Below, in pieces: positions 22,355 to 30,747 of a stretch of DNA of 34,146 bases. The stretch's first letter is position 1, and every line of letters starts with the position of its first letter. The position numbers and the translations under genes were made by a program. The notes beneath the pieces are model-generated. The model was not told where the DNA came from. It worked only from the letters and a program-made list of their open reading frames with translations, and ran no database searches. Source of the stretch: a virus; the IMG/VR virus record IMGVR_UViG_3300034198_022499, positions 1 through 34,146 of that record, one strand, 5' to 3'.

Positions 22355-23915
22355 AGGTACCCTCAAGCCTTACCAGGTAGAAGCCGTTGATAAAATGGTG
22401 GACCTGCAAGCGGTACTTGTTGCGTATGAAATGGGTCTGGGTAAAACTCCCATGACAATCTCCGCAATTGAGAACTTGAGAGATAAGGGAACGGTAACCA
22501 AAACCGTCCTTGTCCTCTGTCTTGCAAGCCTTAAATATCAATGGCAAAAAGAGATTACTAAGTTCAGCGATTCAACGGCTGTAGTTATTGACGGCACACC
22601 TAAACAGCGACTTGCTTTGTACGAGGTATACCAAAAGTATGACTACATCATCATGAACTACGAACAAGTGGTCAATGATTGGGAAACCATTAGCAAAATG
22701 GATTTTGACGCCATCATTTGTGACGAAGCAACTGCCATCAAAGGGTTCCGGTCAAAACGGTCTCGTAAAGTAAAAGACCTAGCAAAGAATGTTTCCATCA
22801 GGTTTGCTTTGACAGGGACTCCCATTGAGAATGGACGCCCAGAAGAAATCTTCTCTATTATGCAATTTGTCAATAAAGACGTTTTGGGAAGGTTTGACCT
22901 TTTTGATAAAACATTTATTGTTCGCAATCATTTCGGCGGTGTTCAACGTTACCGAAATCTTCCTGTTCTAAATACCTCCCTCATAGAACACACCGTTCGT
23001 AAATCGCAAACCGATGAAGACGTAAAACCTTTCCTACCAGACGCGGTTTATCGAGAGCCTTTGTTGGTTTCTTTAGACAGCAAAAACAAAGCTGTTTATG
23101 AGTTTATTGCGCAAGACTTAGTCAACTTGTTGACCGAAGCCAGCCAGATGTTTGGAGCAGGGTTTAGCCTTGCGGCACATTACGGTCAGACTCAAGCACC
23201 TAACGACCCGGCAAATGAGCTGCGCGGTCAAATTATGTCCAGGATTACAGCGCTAAGGATGCTGTGCTCTCACCCCAACCTTTTGTGGGACAGTTACCGT
23301 AACTTTGAGAACCACACAGGAAAAGGAAGTGCTTATATTCACTCCTTAGGAGACGCAGGACTCTTGGATGACCTGTATAAGTCACCCAAACAAGATGCCA
23401 CAATGGCTTACCTGTCCGAACACTTGAGCATTGACTCTTCTTACAAAGCCGTTGTTTTTGCTTCCTACCTGGGTTCCGTTGACTCACTGGTGAAGAAACT
23501 TGCTGAAAAGAAAATAAACGCAGTTCCTTATACCGGAGAAATGAATGCCAAAGAAAAAGAAAAAGCAAAAGTCAAGTTTCAGACTGAGCCAGAAGTACGC
23601 GTTCTTGTATCTTCGGACGCAGGGGGTTATGGAGTCGATTTACCGCAAGCCAATCTTCTTGTCAATTACGACCAGCCTTGGTCGGCAGGTCTTTCCGTAC
23701 AAAGAAACGGAAGAATCAACCGAACCTCCTCGACTTGGCCCACAATAACTATCCAAGACATTTTGGTTAAAGACTCAATTGAACAACGGCAATACGACAT
23801 GCTGAAACAAAAGAACGCTATAGCAGATGCCGTACTGGATGGTCAGGGCATTAACTCTCGTGGCGGTATTGACCTCACAGTAGGTAGCCTGATAGGATTT
23901 CTCACTAATAGTTAG
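22347..23915 (+). CDS. SNF2-type DEAD-box helicase/ATPase
   Basis: A 522-residue superfamily 2 ATPase. Motif I is EMGLGKT (G30-T34) and motif II is CDEAT (D126-E127). Motif III is LTGTPIENG, and motifs V and VI are VSSDAGGYGVDLPQ and VQRNGRINRTSS. This is the SWI2/SNF2 arrangement, and phage members act in branch migration, recombination or replication restart (UvsW-like role). The ATG at 22347 is chosen for GGAG upstream and the match of FKGTLKPYQ to the usual start of motif Q; an ATG at 22314 would add 11 residues. It overlaps the primase gene by eight bases. Confidence 0.88.
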   Translation: MFKGTLKPYQVEAVDKMVDLQAVLVAYEMGLGKTPMTISAIENLRDKGTVTKTVLVLCLASLKYQWQKEITKFSDSTAVVIDGTPKQRLALYEVYQKYDYIIMNYEQVVNDWETISKMDFDAIICDEATAIKGFRSKRSRKVKDLAKNVSIRFALTGTPIENGRPEEIFSIMQFVNKDVLGRFDLFDKTFIVRNHFGGVQRYRNLPVLNTSLIEHTVRKSQTDEDVKPFLPDAVYREPLLVSLDSKNKAVYEFIAQDLVNLLTEASQMFGAGFSLAAHYGQTQAPNDPANELRGQIMSRITALRMLCSHPNLLWDSYRNFENHTGKGSAYIHSLGDAGLLDDLYKSPKQDATMAYLSEHLSIDSSYKAVVFASYLGSVDSLVKKLAEKKINAVPYTGEMNAKEKEKAKVKFQTEPEVRVLVSSDAGGYGVDLPQANLLVNYDQPWSAGLSVQRNGRINRTSSTWPTITIQDILVKDSIEQRQYDMLKQKNAIADAVLDGQGINSRGGIDLTVGSLIGFLTNS

Positions 23916-23926
23916 AAAGGATTATT

Positions 23927-24139
23927 ATGGGTAAGAAAAAGTTAACTGACGTTCAAAAACCTTATGTTCGCCCATCAGGAGCGGAGATTAGGGCTCGGTA
24001 TCTTTCTTTTGAGAAAGAAACGTTGGAGGACCTCAAAGGTCTTTATGGGACATCTGCTGAAGAAATGTACGGCATCATGCAGAACCCCGAGCGTTACACT
24101 GACGAACAACTTGACCAAATTTTATACGGAAGGCGGTAA
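23927..24139 (+). CDS. Small unknown protein
   Basis: A 70-residue, charged, mostly helical protein with a basic start (MGKKKL) and acidic end. Segments include GAEIRARYLSFEKETLEDL and NPERYTDEQLDQILYG. AAAGGA precedes the ATG. I do not recognise a family. It is a separate small gene in the middle of the replication operon and the next gene begins two bases later. Confidence 0.7.
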   Translation: MGKKKLTDVQKPYVRPSGAEIRARYLSFEKETLEDLKGLYGTSAEEMYGIMQNPERYTDEQLDQILYGRR

Positions 24140-24141
24140 TC

Positions 24142-24585
24142 ATGGCTGAAGTTATTCCTGAAGAGGGAGTTCGTTTTGCAGACCCAGATTCACTAGAAAC
24201 ACAACTGCGTGAGTACATGAAGCTAAAAGCCAGTCTTGAGTTTATGGAGACTCGCAAGAGTGAGCTTCGAGAAAAACTTTTTGCTCAAATTGAAGAGCAC
24301 GGTTTTGAAGACGACAAGGGTAACCTCACTCTTGAGTTAGGCGCTGGAATTGAAGGCGTTGCTCGAATAGAGAAATCCCGTCGTGTTCAGCGCAAACTTG
24401 ACGAACTTACCGCAGAACGAATTATTGAAGAAACAGGCATTGGAGATGACGTGTACAAAACGGTACGCGTCATTGATGAAGACGCCCTCATGGCTTGCCT
24501 TTATCAGGACAAGATTACAGAAGAGCAACTTGATGAGATGTTCCCAGCAAAAATCGTTTGGGCACTTATGACCCGGAAGAAGTAA
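24142..24585 (+). CDS. Unknown coiled-coil protein
   Basis: A 147-residue acidic protein. Residues about 17-50 are a predicted coiled coil (SLETQLREYMKLKASLEFME and SELREKLFAQIEEHG). A beta-like segment follows (NLTLELGAGIEGVARIEKS), and then helices to the end. Coiled-coil followed by a strand-rich part is reminiscent of phage Gam- or Gp157-like host-nuclease-inhibitor or DNA-binding proteins, but the match is too weak to name. The stop overlaps the next start (TAATG). Confidence 0.7.
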   Translation: MAEVIPEEGVRFADPDSLETQLREYMKLKASLEFMETRKSELREKLFAQIEEHGFEDDKGNLTLELGAGIEGVARIEKSRRVQRKLDELTAERIIEETGIGDDVYKTVRVIDEDALMACLYQDKITEEQLDEMFPAKIVWALMTRKK

Positions 24586-25067
24586 TGGCTGGTCTACGTA
24601 GTGATGAAGAAATTCTCAAAGCGTTTGAAGGGCTAACAACTGCCCCTGGGTCTAAACGCCAACGAAAGTCCACTACGCCAGAAGCAGACCGGAAACGCGC
24701 AAAAGCTTTTGGGGAAACTAACGGGTGGGATTCTACTCCCATTATTAAAATCCTTAAAGGTGAAGAGCAAGAGCTTTTTACTGTTGGTGCGTTGGCCCAC
24801 GCCCTAGAGAAAAAAGTTGTTACTATACGTTTGTGGGAGAAAAAGGGGTACATCCCAATGGCTCCTTACAGGTTACGGTCCAAACAACTCAACGGCAATA
24901 AAGTAAACGGTAATCGTGTTTACACGCGAGAACTTATTGAAATTGCAGTAGAAGAGTTTGACCGCCGTAAACTGCTTGGTTCCGCGCGTGTCGAGTGGAA
25001 TCAGCTTAGTGACTTGACTGATACGCTAGTTCGTAGATGGCAAGAAGCTATCAAACGAGAGTCGTAA
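24585..25067 (+). CDS. MerR-like helix-turn-helix protein
   Basis: A 160-residue protein. The ATG at 24585 overlaps the previous stop and has GAAGA upstream; a TTG at 24558 could add nine residues. Residues about 70-110 match a MerR-type winged helix: FTVGALAHALEKKVVTIRLW followed by EKKGYIPMAPYR. A sensor domain typical of MerR regulators is missing; the C-terminus is a short helical region with VRRWQEAIKRES. It could regulate phage genes or be a small DNA-binding factor of the recombination set. It ends within 51 bases of the next gene's start. Confidence 0.78.
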   Translation: MAGLRSDEEILKAFEGLTTAPGSKRQRKSTTPEADRKRAKAFGETNGWDSTPIIKILKGEEQELFTVGALAHALEKKVVTIRLWEKKGYIPMAPYRLRSKQLNGNKVNGNRVYTRELIEIAVEEFDRRKLLGSARVEWNQLSDLTDTLVRRWQEAIKRES

Positions 25068-25117
25068 GACCTCACATCCAACAGAGTGCGAAAGCCTCAT
25101 TACCGAAAGAAACCAAT

Positions 25118-25798
25118 ATGCAAACACCATCAGTAGATGCCTCAGACTACGACGGACCAGCGGTTCTCGTAGAAGATGCACCCGATGCAACTCCAAAGCA
25201 CGGCACCAGCGTCCAAGCTGGATGGGGTGCCGCAGACGCTCTTCTTAAGCCTAAGACGAGCGACTACCCCCAGGACCTCAAGTTCTCTGAATCAGTACAG
25301 TTGATTCGTTTTCTTGATGATGGACCTTTTAAGGTTTATCAACAGCACTGGATTGAGCGCGAAGGAAAGAAGTCTTTTGTTTGCCTTGAGACAGAAGCAG
25401 AATACAAGGGAACCCCTGAGGCTTGCCCTCTTTGTTCCGTTGTTGGTGACAAGCCCCGTGGAAAGCTTGCTTTCAACGTTCTGGTTTGTACCGAAGAGGT
25501 TCCCGTTGTGAAGATTCTTACCGCTTCTCCACAGCTGGCAAACCAGCTCCGCGCTATCAATGACGACCCACGTCTGGGTACGCTGAGCAAGCACTACCGT
25601 GCCATCTCTCGTCACGGGACCGGACCACTTACCTCGTACTCTATTGACCGGGTAATGGCTCGTGACCTTGCAGAAGAGTGGGACTTGGATGCAGACAACC
25701 TTGAAGGCGTCGCTGCTACAGTGACGAAGTACGACGCATCCGCAGTTTACGTAACCCCTCGCGCTGAACTGCTGGAAATCGCCAGGGCTCTGGTCTAG
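25118..25798 (+). CDS. Single-stranded DNA-binding protein (gp32-like)
   Basis: A 226-residue protein. The ATG at 25118 is used; an in-frame start at 25037 would add 27 residues and overlap the MerR-like gene. H77, C89, C103 and C106 (H-x11-C-x13-C-x2-C) resemble the zinc site of T4 gp32 (H-x12-C-x9-C-x2-C). The segment after it (GKLAFNVLVCTEEVPVVKIL) fits the gp32 core, and ASPQLANQL follows as in other phage gp32-like proteins. It coats single strands at the fork and in recombination. The first 40 residues are disordered and Pro/Asp-rich. It lies just upstream of the polymerase gene. Confidence 0.75.
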   Translation: MQTPSVDASDYDGPAVLVEDAPDATPKHGTSVQAGWGAADALLKPKTSDYPQDLKFSESVQLIRFLDDGPFKVYQQHWIEREGKKSFVCLETEAEYKGTPEACPLCSVVGDKPRGKLAFNVLVCTEEVPVVKILTASPQLANQLRAINDDPRLGTLSKHYRAISRHGTGPLTSYSIDRVMARDLAEEWDLDADNLEGVAATVTKYDASAVYVTPRAELLEIARALV

Positions 25799-25807
25799 GT
25801 CTCCACC

Positions 25808-25835
25808 GGGGGGTTGGGGTTATCGGTTACCCCCC
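25808..25835 (+). terminator. GC-rich hairpin after the single-strand-binding gene
   Basis: GGGGGGT (25808-25814) can pair with ACCCCCC (25829-25835) around a 14-nt loop. TCCTT follows rather than a full U run, so it may end or attenuate transcription after the previous gene without being a strong terminator. Confidence 0.5.
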
Positions 25836-25845
25836 TCCTTAAACC

Positions 25846-25886
25846 GGGGGCTGAGATGTCTTTTTCCTTTCTTCATCTCAGCCCCC
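25846..25886 (+). terminator. Perfect 13-bp hairpin with pyrimidine loop
   Basis: GGGGGCTGAGATG (25846-25858) pairs fully with CATCTCAGCCCCC (25874-25886). The 15-nt loop is all T and C. There is no U run after it (ACCAATC). It stands 21 bases before the polymerase ATG. Attenuation or an RNA processing or stability role is as likely as termination. Confidence 0.6.
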
Positions 25887-25907
25887 ACCAATCTTTAGAG
25901 GGGCAGT

Positions 25908-27911
25908 ATGAACATCATCACCACCCAGGAAGCGCTTGATGAATTTGTCTCAGCGTATTCTAAGGTCGAAGCTTTTGCGTTTGACGTAGAGACTATTGGA
26001 GAAGACCGAGGGAATCCAGTAATCAACGATGTCTGTTGGATTTCTTTTGCGACGGATGGACGTGTAGACGTAATCCCCATGGGCCATCCCAACGGAGAAT
26101 TTGAGGCTTACACTAAGCCTTTGTTGCTAGAAGGACAGCGACGAGTTGCCGCCGGTAAGCCACTGCTGGAGTCAAGTTACTCCAAAGACCGCAGTAAATG
26201 GGTTGCTGTATTTGGTTCTCCTCCAGAACAGTTGACCCCCTCAGAGGTGTTTTCTGCTATAAAACCCCTTATGTTTGGCCCCCAGTTAAAGATTGCTCAC
26301 AATGCAAAGTTTGACCTAAAATCCGTAGCCAAGTATTACGGAGGCGTCGTTCCTAGCAAACCTTACTTTGATACTTTGATGGCGGGGTTTATTGTCAACA
26401 ATCTTAATCGTCACAACTTAAACCTCGCCGCTTGTGTGAAACGAGAGCTTGGAGTTGAAGTAGAGAAGGGTGTCGGGTCTAACGTTGCCGAGTATTCCTT
26501 CTCAGTAGTTGCAGAGTATTCCGCTATTGACGCAAAAGTCACTTGGGATTTGTATAAGGTTTACGCCGCAAAACTTTCTGACAGCTTGTCTCGCGTTTGG
26601 AAACTAGAGATGGACTGTCTTGCTGCTTTGTGCGACATGGAGTTGACGGGCGCTCTCATTGACGAGACAGAACTAAATTTATTGTCTATCAGGATTAATA
26701 GAGACAAAGAATCTGCGGAAGCAAAAGCCTACAAAATTGCCGGTAAAGCATTTTCGATTAATTCTGTCCCTGTAAAGCAACAGCTCCTATATGCTCCCCA
26801 GACTCCCGGAGGCAAGCCAAGGATTAAACCCAATCCTAAATTTAACCAAGCACTTACAAAAAAAGGGTTAGAAGCACGAAAGCTTAATTACCCCCTTGAA
26901 CCAGCACACTTTTCAGTTAGCGCTGATGCCTTGGAGATTTTTCGTGGTCAAGACGATTTGGTAACCGCTCTTCTGGAGTACCAGGACCTTAACAAGTTGA
27001 TGACTACATACGTAACTCCCTACACGGGTGGTGACGTAAAGCGGGTGTTAAATGGAAAGTCTAAGATTATAGAGAAAAAAAGTCTTCTTGTCAAGGGTCG
27101 AGTGCATACTAATTTTAAAGCACACGGAGCAGAGACCGGTCGGTTTTCTTCTACTGAGCCAAACCTTCAGAACATTCCGTCTTCAGGAGAGTACGGAAAA
27201 CTTGTGCGAAACTTGTTTGTAGCACCGCCAGGTCACAAACTTGTGGTTGCCGACTACTCCCAGATTGAACCCCGCGTAATGGCCTCTCTTTGCAATGACC
27301 CTATTCTTGTTGCTAACTATAGAGACGGTGGGGATATCTACACCACCATTGGTGACACTATGGGAGTTGACCGCAAGGCGGGTAAGGTTCTTGTTTTGGC
27401 TATCTCATATGGAGTTGGACCGGAAAAGATTGCTTCAAGCATTGGTTGTAAGGTGACTGAAGCAAAGGCTCTGTTGCGTAACTTTGAAGAGCGTTTTCCC
27501 ACCATTTCCCAGTACAAGGGGCGCATTGTTCGGCTAGCTAAACAGCGTCGCCCCATCCCTTACGTAGAGACCTTGCTTGGTCGTCGTCGTTACATTCCTG
27601 ACCTATTGAGCCGTGAGACGGGGTTGTTAGCCCGCGCGGAACGACAGGCATTTAACACCATTATTCAAGGGTCAGCCGCCGACATCATGAAGTTGGCAAT
27701 CATTCGTGCGCACTCCTGCTTCGTTGACGAGCCTGATATAAACGTGATTCTTACCGTACACGATGAACTTGTGACGGTATGTCCCGAGGACCGTGTTGAA
27801 GAAACTGAAGAAGCAGTTCGCGTGTCTATGGAGGGTATCAAATTAAAAGAGATTACAATTCCACTTGTTGCTGATATACATACCGTAGAAAAGTGGGGTC
27901 AAGCAAAATGA
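25908..27911 (+). CDS. DNA polymerase, family A, with 3'-5' exonuclease
   Basis: A 667-residue replicative polymerase. The proofreading domain has D26-V-E28, N132-x3-D136 and Y204-x3-D208. The polymerase motifs are A, D449 in VVADYSQIEPRVMASL; B, R489-K-A-G-K493 to Y501-G; and C, H618-D619-E620 in VHDELV. No 5'-3' exonuclease domain is present. In motif B the residue matching E. coli Pol I Phe762 is Leu497. AGGGG lies upstream of the ATG. The gene follows the single-strand-binding gene after a hairpin-rich gap, and its stop overlaps the next start (ATGA). Confidence 0.93.
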   Translation: MNIITTQEALDEFVSAYSKVEAFAFDVETIGEDRGNPVINDVCWISFATDGRVDVIPMGHPNGEFEAYTKPLLLEGQRRVAAGKPLLESSYSKDRSKWVAVFGSPPEQLTPSEVFSAIKPLMFGPQLKIAHNAKFDLKSVAKYYGGVVPSKPYFDTLMAGFIVNNLNRHNLNLAACVKRELGVEVEKGVGSNVAEYSFSVVAEYSAIDAKVTWDLYKVYAAKLSDSLSRVWKLEMDCLAALCDMELTGALIDETELNLLSIRINRDKESAEAKAYKIAGKAFSINSVPVKQQLLYAPQTPGGKPRIKPNPKFNQALTKKGLEARKLNYPLEPAHFSVSADALEIFRGQDDLVTALLEYQDLNKLMTTYVTPYTGGDVKRVLNGKSKIIEKKSLLVKGRVHTNFKAHGAETGRFSSTEPNLQNIPSSGEYGKLVRNLFVAPPGHKLVVADYSQIEPRVMASLCNDPILVANYRDGGDIYTTIGDTMGVDRKAGKVLVLAISYGVGPEKIASSIGCKVTEAKALLRNFEERFPTISQYKGRIVRLAKQRRPIPYVETLLGRRRYIPDLLSRETGLLARAERQAFNTIIQGSAADIMKLAIIRAHSCFVDEPDINVILTVHDELVTVCPEDRVEETEEAVRVSMEGIKLKEITIPLVADIHTVEKWGQAK

Positions 27912-28336
27912 ACTTTTGGCGAAAAAATTATTCCGCAGATATTTCTGTGGCTGAGATTCAAGCCCGCATACGCGGTTTTGTTTACGATTCCCAGATTCCC
28001 AATCCACAAGAAATTTCGTCTTTTCTTGGGTGTTCAGCAATAAGTGAAGAAGTGAACAACAAAGAGGAAGAAGAGAGCGATTTACGAGTAGGTCGAATAT
28101 CCCCCTTAATTCCAATCCTGTATGCACTATCTCACGCCATGGCACAGGGCACGGTTGCACATCAGAAAGAGGTTGCTGAAGAAGAAATTCCTCCAGAAGC
28201 CTGGAAAGCAACTCAAAAGATTTTTACACAAATTGCAACTAATACTTTGGTAGGTGCAATCTCCCAACTTGTAGACTTAGGGATGCTCAACATGCCCTCT
28301 CGAAAAAGGAACTCAATATGGAAAAAGAACCGTTAA
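27908..28336 (+). CDS. Unknown protein after the polymerase
   Basis: A 142-residue soluble protein whose ATG overlaps the polymerase stop. It has an N-terminal helical segment, a stretch of Glu (about residues 50-57, NNKEEEESD), and a hydrophobic helix with IPILYALSHAMAQG. No family recognised. Because the gene is coupled to polymerase translation, a polymerase accessory role is possible, but nothing in the sequence shows it. The stop is inside the start of the next gene (19-base overlap). Confidence 0.68.
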   Translation: MNFWRKNYSADISVAEIQARIRGFVYDSQIPNPQEISSFLGCSAISEEVNNKEEEESDLRVGRISPLIPILYALSHAMAQGTVAHQKEVAEEEIPPEAWKATQKIFTQIATNTLVGAISQLVDLGMLNMPSRKRNSIWKKNR

Positions 28337-28578
28337 CTTATGACCAGAAGTTTTCTCTTGCCATTGCAAAGTTTAAAAAGTTGGGGAATAAACACCCTGC
28401 TATGGTCTGGTACTCCGAAGCAAAGTTCCTGTATTCTTTAATTCCTGAACTAATTGAGTTACTAGAACTTGGTAAGCAATTTAATATTGACAAACTTACT
28501 CACGAAGAGGATATTGCTGCTCACATAGAATACATCCACTTTGTTGACAAGGTTGTAGGAGAAAAAATAGATGAGTAA
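28318..28578 (+). CDS. Small unknown helical protein
   Basis: An 86-residue protein from the ATG at 28318, mostly helical and mixed charge, with YDQKFSLAIAKFKKLG and LIPELIELLELGKQ. Not recognised. It overlaps its upstream neighbour by 19 bases and its downstream neighbour by eight, as is typical of this tightly packed operon. Confidence 0.68.
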   Translation: MEKEPLTYDQKFSLAIAKFKKLGNKHPAMVWYSEAKFLYSLIPELIELLELGKQFNIDKLTHEEDIAAHIEYIHFVDKVVGEKIDE

Positions 28579-28954
28579 CGCCGACTGGTGGGCTAAGAAA
28601 ATGGCGGAGCAAGGCAAGTCTCCTGCGCCACAAGGCCGTCCAGACCCAACACCGCAAATGCCTATGAGTCAACAGCCGATGGCGCAAATGCCCCAGCTTC
28701 AACGACCTACGAGTGAAAGGGCACAAAGTGCATCACAAACGGCTTCATGTCCTGACTGTGGGTCTGGTAACTACATGTCAGTGGCTAATTCTGCTCCCCG
28801 TTGTTTTGACTGCGGGTATCCTCTGGAGCAGTCTGGTTCTCGTTACGGTTCTCTTGCTGGCGCTCACGTCGAAGGTTCGGCAAAAGCGTCCATGGGAAAC
28901 GACATTCAAAGCAATTGGAACCCACAAGGAATCATCGGTAGGATTGGTGAATGA
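28571..28954 (+). CDS. Zinc-ribbon protein with disordered N-terminus
   Basis: A 127-residue protein. The first about 58 residues are a Pro/Gln/Met-rich disordered segment. Then C60-x2-C63 and C78-x2-C81 (CPDCGSGNYM and RCFDCGYP) form a zinc ribbon, followed by QSGSRYGSL and a short polar tail. Small zinc-ribbon proteins of this shape are known in phages of Actinobacteria, but their function is not established. Sequence-specific DNA or RNA binding is plausible. It overlaps the gene before it by eight bases. Confidence 0.8.
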   Translation: MSNADWWAKKMAEQGKSPAPQGRPDPTPQMPMSQQPMAQMPQLQRPTSERAQSASQTASCPDCGSGNYMSVANSAPRCFDCGYPLEQSGSRYGSLAGAHVEGSAKASMGNDIQSNWNPQGIIGRIGE

Positions 28955-28983
28955 CCAATACCACAATAGATAAGGAAAACAAA

Positions 28984-29166
28984 ATGAAGACTAATATGGA
29001 TGCAATGGTAGAGACTCACGAAATGGACGAGTGGATTAGCAAGGCGTACATTCGCGGACGCGAGTTTGAGCGTGACCGTATCGTCAACATTCTAATGAAG
29101 AATGACGCCGACTCAAAGCTCGACCTTATTCTAAGCAGTTTCTGGAGCGCTAATGACGACCATTAA
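28984..29166 (+). CDS. Small protein with an ER-rich helix
   Basis: A 60-residue protein from the ATG at 28984, which has AAGGA upstream; an ATG at 28951 would add 11 residues and overlap the previous stop. Its main feature is KAYIRGREFERDRIVNIL, a charged amphipathic helix. Two other small proteins encoded near the right end (32596 and 32886) share a similar GxxxERxxI-helix. Function unknown. It precedes the RecA-like gene, overlapping by 14 bases. Confidence 0.65.
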   Translation: MKTNMDAMVETHEMDEWISKAYIRGREFERDRIVNILMKNDADSKLDLILSSFWSANDDH

Positions 29167-30205
29167 TCCCGAAGCCAAAAAAATTATGGCAGCAATCAAT
29201 AAGCGCTTTGGCGATAACATTGCTGTCATTGGACAAGACATCCGACAAGACCTAATCAAAAGTATTACAACAGGTTCCACAACTTTTGATTACATTCTTG
29301 GTGGGGGGTTTCCCGCTAACCAATGGAACGAACTTGTGGGCGACCCCAGTCACGGTAAAACTGCTCTTGCACTCAAATGTATAGCCGCTAATCAAGCCAT
29401 CAAGGAAGACCACACAACGGTATGGATTGCTGCTGAGCAGTGGGTTCCAGATTACGCAGAGTTGTGTGGCGTGGATACCAGCCGAGTGATAGTCGTTGAA
29501 ACCAACATCATGGAAGAGGCTTACGACGCTGTGTTGGCGTTTGCTGAGTCTAAGTCCATTGATGCTATTGTCATTGACTCTCTACCCGCCCTAGTTCCAA
29601 GTCCAGAAAATGACAAGAACATGGATGAAATGACAGTTGGTCGTGGTGCGCTTATTACAAATAAGTTTTTCCGCAAAGCCGGTTCAGCGATGAAGCGGAG
29701 TCTCGTTGAGGCCGAACGACCAGTTCTTGGGATTGTCATTAACCAATACCGCATGAAGATTGGTGTCATGCACGGGGACCCACGTACTACACCAGGAGGA
29801 CAAGGTAAAGATTACGCGTACTTTACCAAGTGCGAAGTTCGTCGTGACGAGTGGATTGAAGCTGGAACGGGTACCAACAAAGTGCGAGTAGGCCAACGAA
29901 TGAAAATTCGTACCACCAAAAATAAGGTAGCCCCACCACAGCGTGTTGCTTACGTAGACTTTTACTTTCAAGACCACGGCATTTATGGTGCCGGAGATTT
30001 TGATTTTGCCAAAGAAATTGCGTCTATGGCAATTGTAAAGGGAATCGTAGACCGTAAAGGTGGCTGGATTTATTACGGTGAACGTAAATGGCAGGGACAA
30101 GAAAACCTTGTGAACTCGATTCGTGAAGAAGTTGACCTCATGGAAGACTTGCGAGAAAAAGTTTTGCACACACCGGACAGCATTATGGAGGCCATGAGTG
30201 AGTAA
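29153..30205 (+). CDS. RecA-like recombinase
   Basis: A 350-residue strand-exchange ATPase for recombination-dependent replication and repair. Walker A is GDPSHGKT (residues 63-70), the catalytic acid is E95 (WIAAEQWVPDYAEL) and Walker B is IVIDS (D142). RPVLGIVINQYR matches the L1/L2-adjacent Asn-Gln segment of RecA and UvsX. A C-terminal lobe follows. It is slightly shorter than bacterial RecA. GGAG lies just before the ATG. The genome also encodes an SNF2-type helicase, a gp32-like protein and resolvases, so a full recombination set is present. Confidence 0.92.
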   Translation: MTTINPEAKKIMAAINKRFGDNIAVIGQDIRQDLIKSITTGSTTFDYILGGGFPANQWNELVGDPSHGKTALALKCIAANQAIKEDHTTVWIAAEQWVPDYAELCGVDTSRVIVVETNIMEEAYDAVLAFAESKSIDAIVIDSLPALVPSPENDKNMDEMTVGRGALITNKFFRKAGSAMKRSLVEAERPVLGIVINQYRMKIGVMHGDPRTTPGGQGKDYAYFTKCEVRRDEWIEAGTGTNKVRVGQRMKIRTTKNKVAPPQRVAYVDFYFQDHGIYGAGDFDFAKEIASMAIVKGIVDRKGGWIYYGERKWQGQENLVNSIREEVDLMEDLREKVLHTPDSIMEAMSE

Positions 30206-30440
30206 CTACGTTCACACCGACGTGGAATGGGCAAAGAAGTTACATTCCGATTTTGAACAGTATATGGGTCAATGCTGGAATCTTGCGTATGACGAAGATG
30301 AAGCCACTAGCGAAGGGTTTGAAACCCTATCTGGTCAGCCGTATTGCGGTTGCGGAGATTGCGAAGTTCGCGAAATTTTTACGTTTTTAATCCCACGCAT
30401 CATTGAGGCGTATAAAGCTGGCATCCTTGTCGAAGAGTGA
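30198..30440 (+). CDS. Small protein with CxCxxC motif
   Basis: An 80-residue protein. A GTG start at 30198 overlaps the RecA stop. The motif C50-G-C52-G-D-C55 is followed by EVREIFTFLIP and EAYKAGILVEE. A CxCxxC-x-V-R-E layout like this is common in small phage proteins, where the metal site is unproven. The first 45 residues are acidic. The gene sits between the RecA-like and nuclease genes; it may be part of the recombination set, by context only. Confidence 0.68.
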   Translation: MSNYVHTDVEWAKKLHSDFEQYMGQCWNLAYDEDEATSEGFETLSGQPYCGCGDCEVREIFTFLIPRIIEAYKAGILVEE

Positions 30441-30747
30441 GGGGCAAAAGCAATCTCAAGCTCATGAAAAACGTATTGCCAAAGCCATCGGAGGTAGCAC
30501 TACCGCTGCCTCCGGTGCTTTTTGGTCTAGAAAAGGAGACGTTCGTAATAACGATTTACTTATAGAGCACAAGTGGACAGGAAAGAAAACAAAAACAATT
30601 AGTTCTGTTGAACTAAAGAAGATTACTATTGAAGCAATCATGGATGGAAGACTTCCTGTATTTGGTATCCACCTTGACGGTGAAGATTACGTAATTCTTC
30701 TTGAAACAGATTTTCTAGAGATGTGGTATAAAACACACGATGCTTAG
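30427..30747 (+). CDS. Hjc-like PD-(D/E)XK nuclease
   Basis: About 106 residues. From TTG 30427, motif positions are E14, then SGAFWSRKGDVRNNDLLIEHK with D43 and E47-x-K49 as the catalytic D/ExK. This matches Hjc- and VRR-NUC-like Holliday junction nucleases (SGA...KGD...E-x-K). The start is uncertain: there is no ATG or GTG in frame, and TTG 30427 overlaps the previous gene by 14 bases. A TTG at 30403 is another option. A second resolvase candidate, RuvC-like, is encoded at 33086. The stop lies within the next gene's start. Confidence 0.78.
   Translation: MSKSEGQKQSQAHEKRIAKAIGGSTTAASGAFWSRKGDVRNNDLLIEHKWTGKKTKTISSVELKKITIEAIMDGRLPVFGIHLDGEDYVILLETDFLEMWYKTHDA

Noticed and set aside
25808-25859. 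A G-quadruplex on the + strand
   Set aside because: There are only three clear G runs separated by long loops, and the runs pair with nearby C runs, so hairpins are the better reading.
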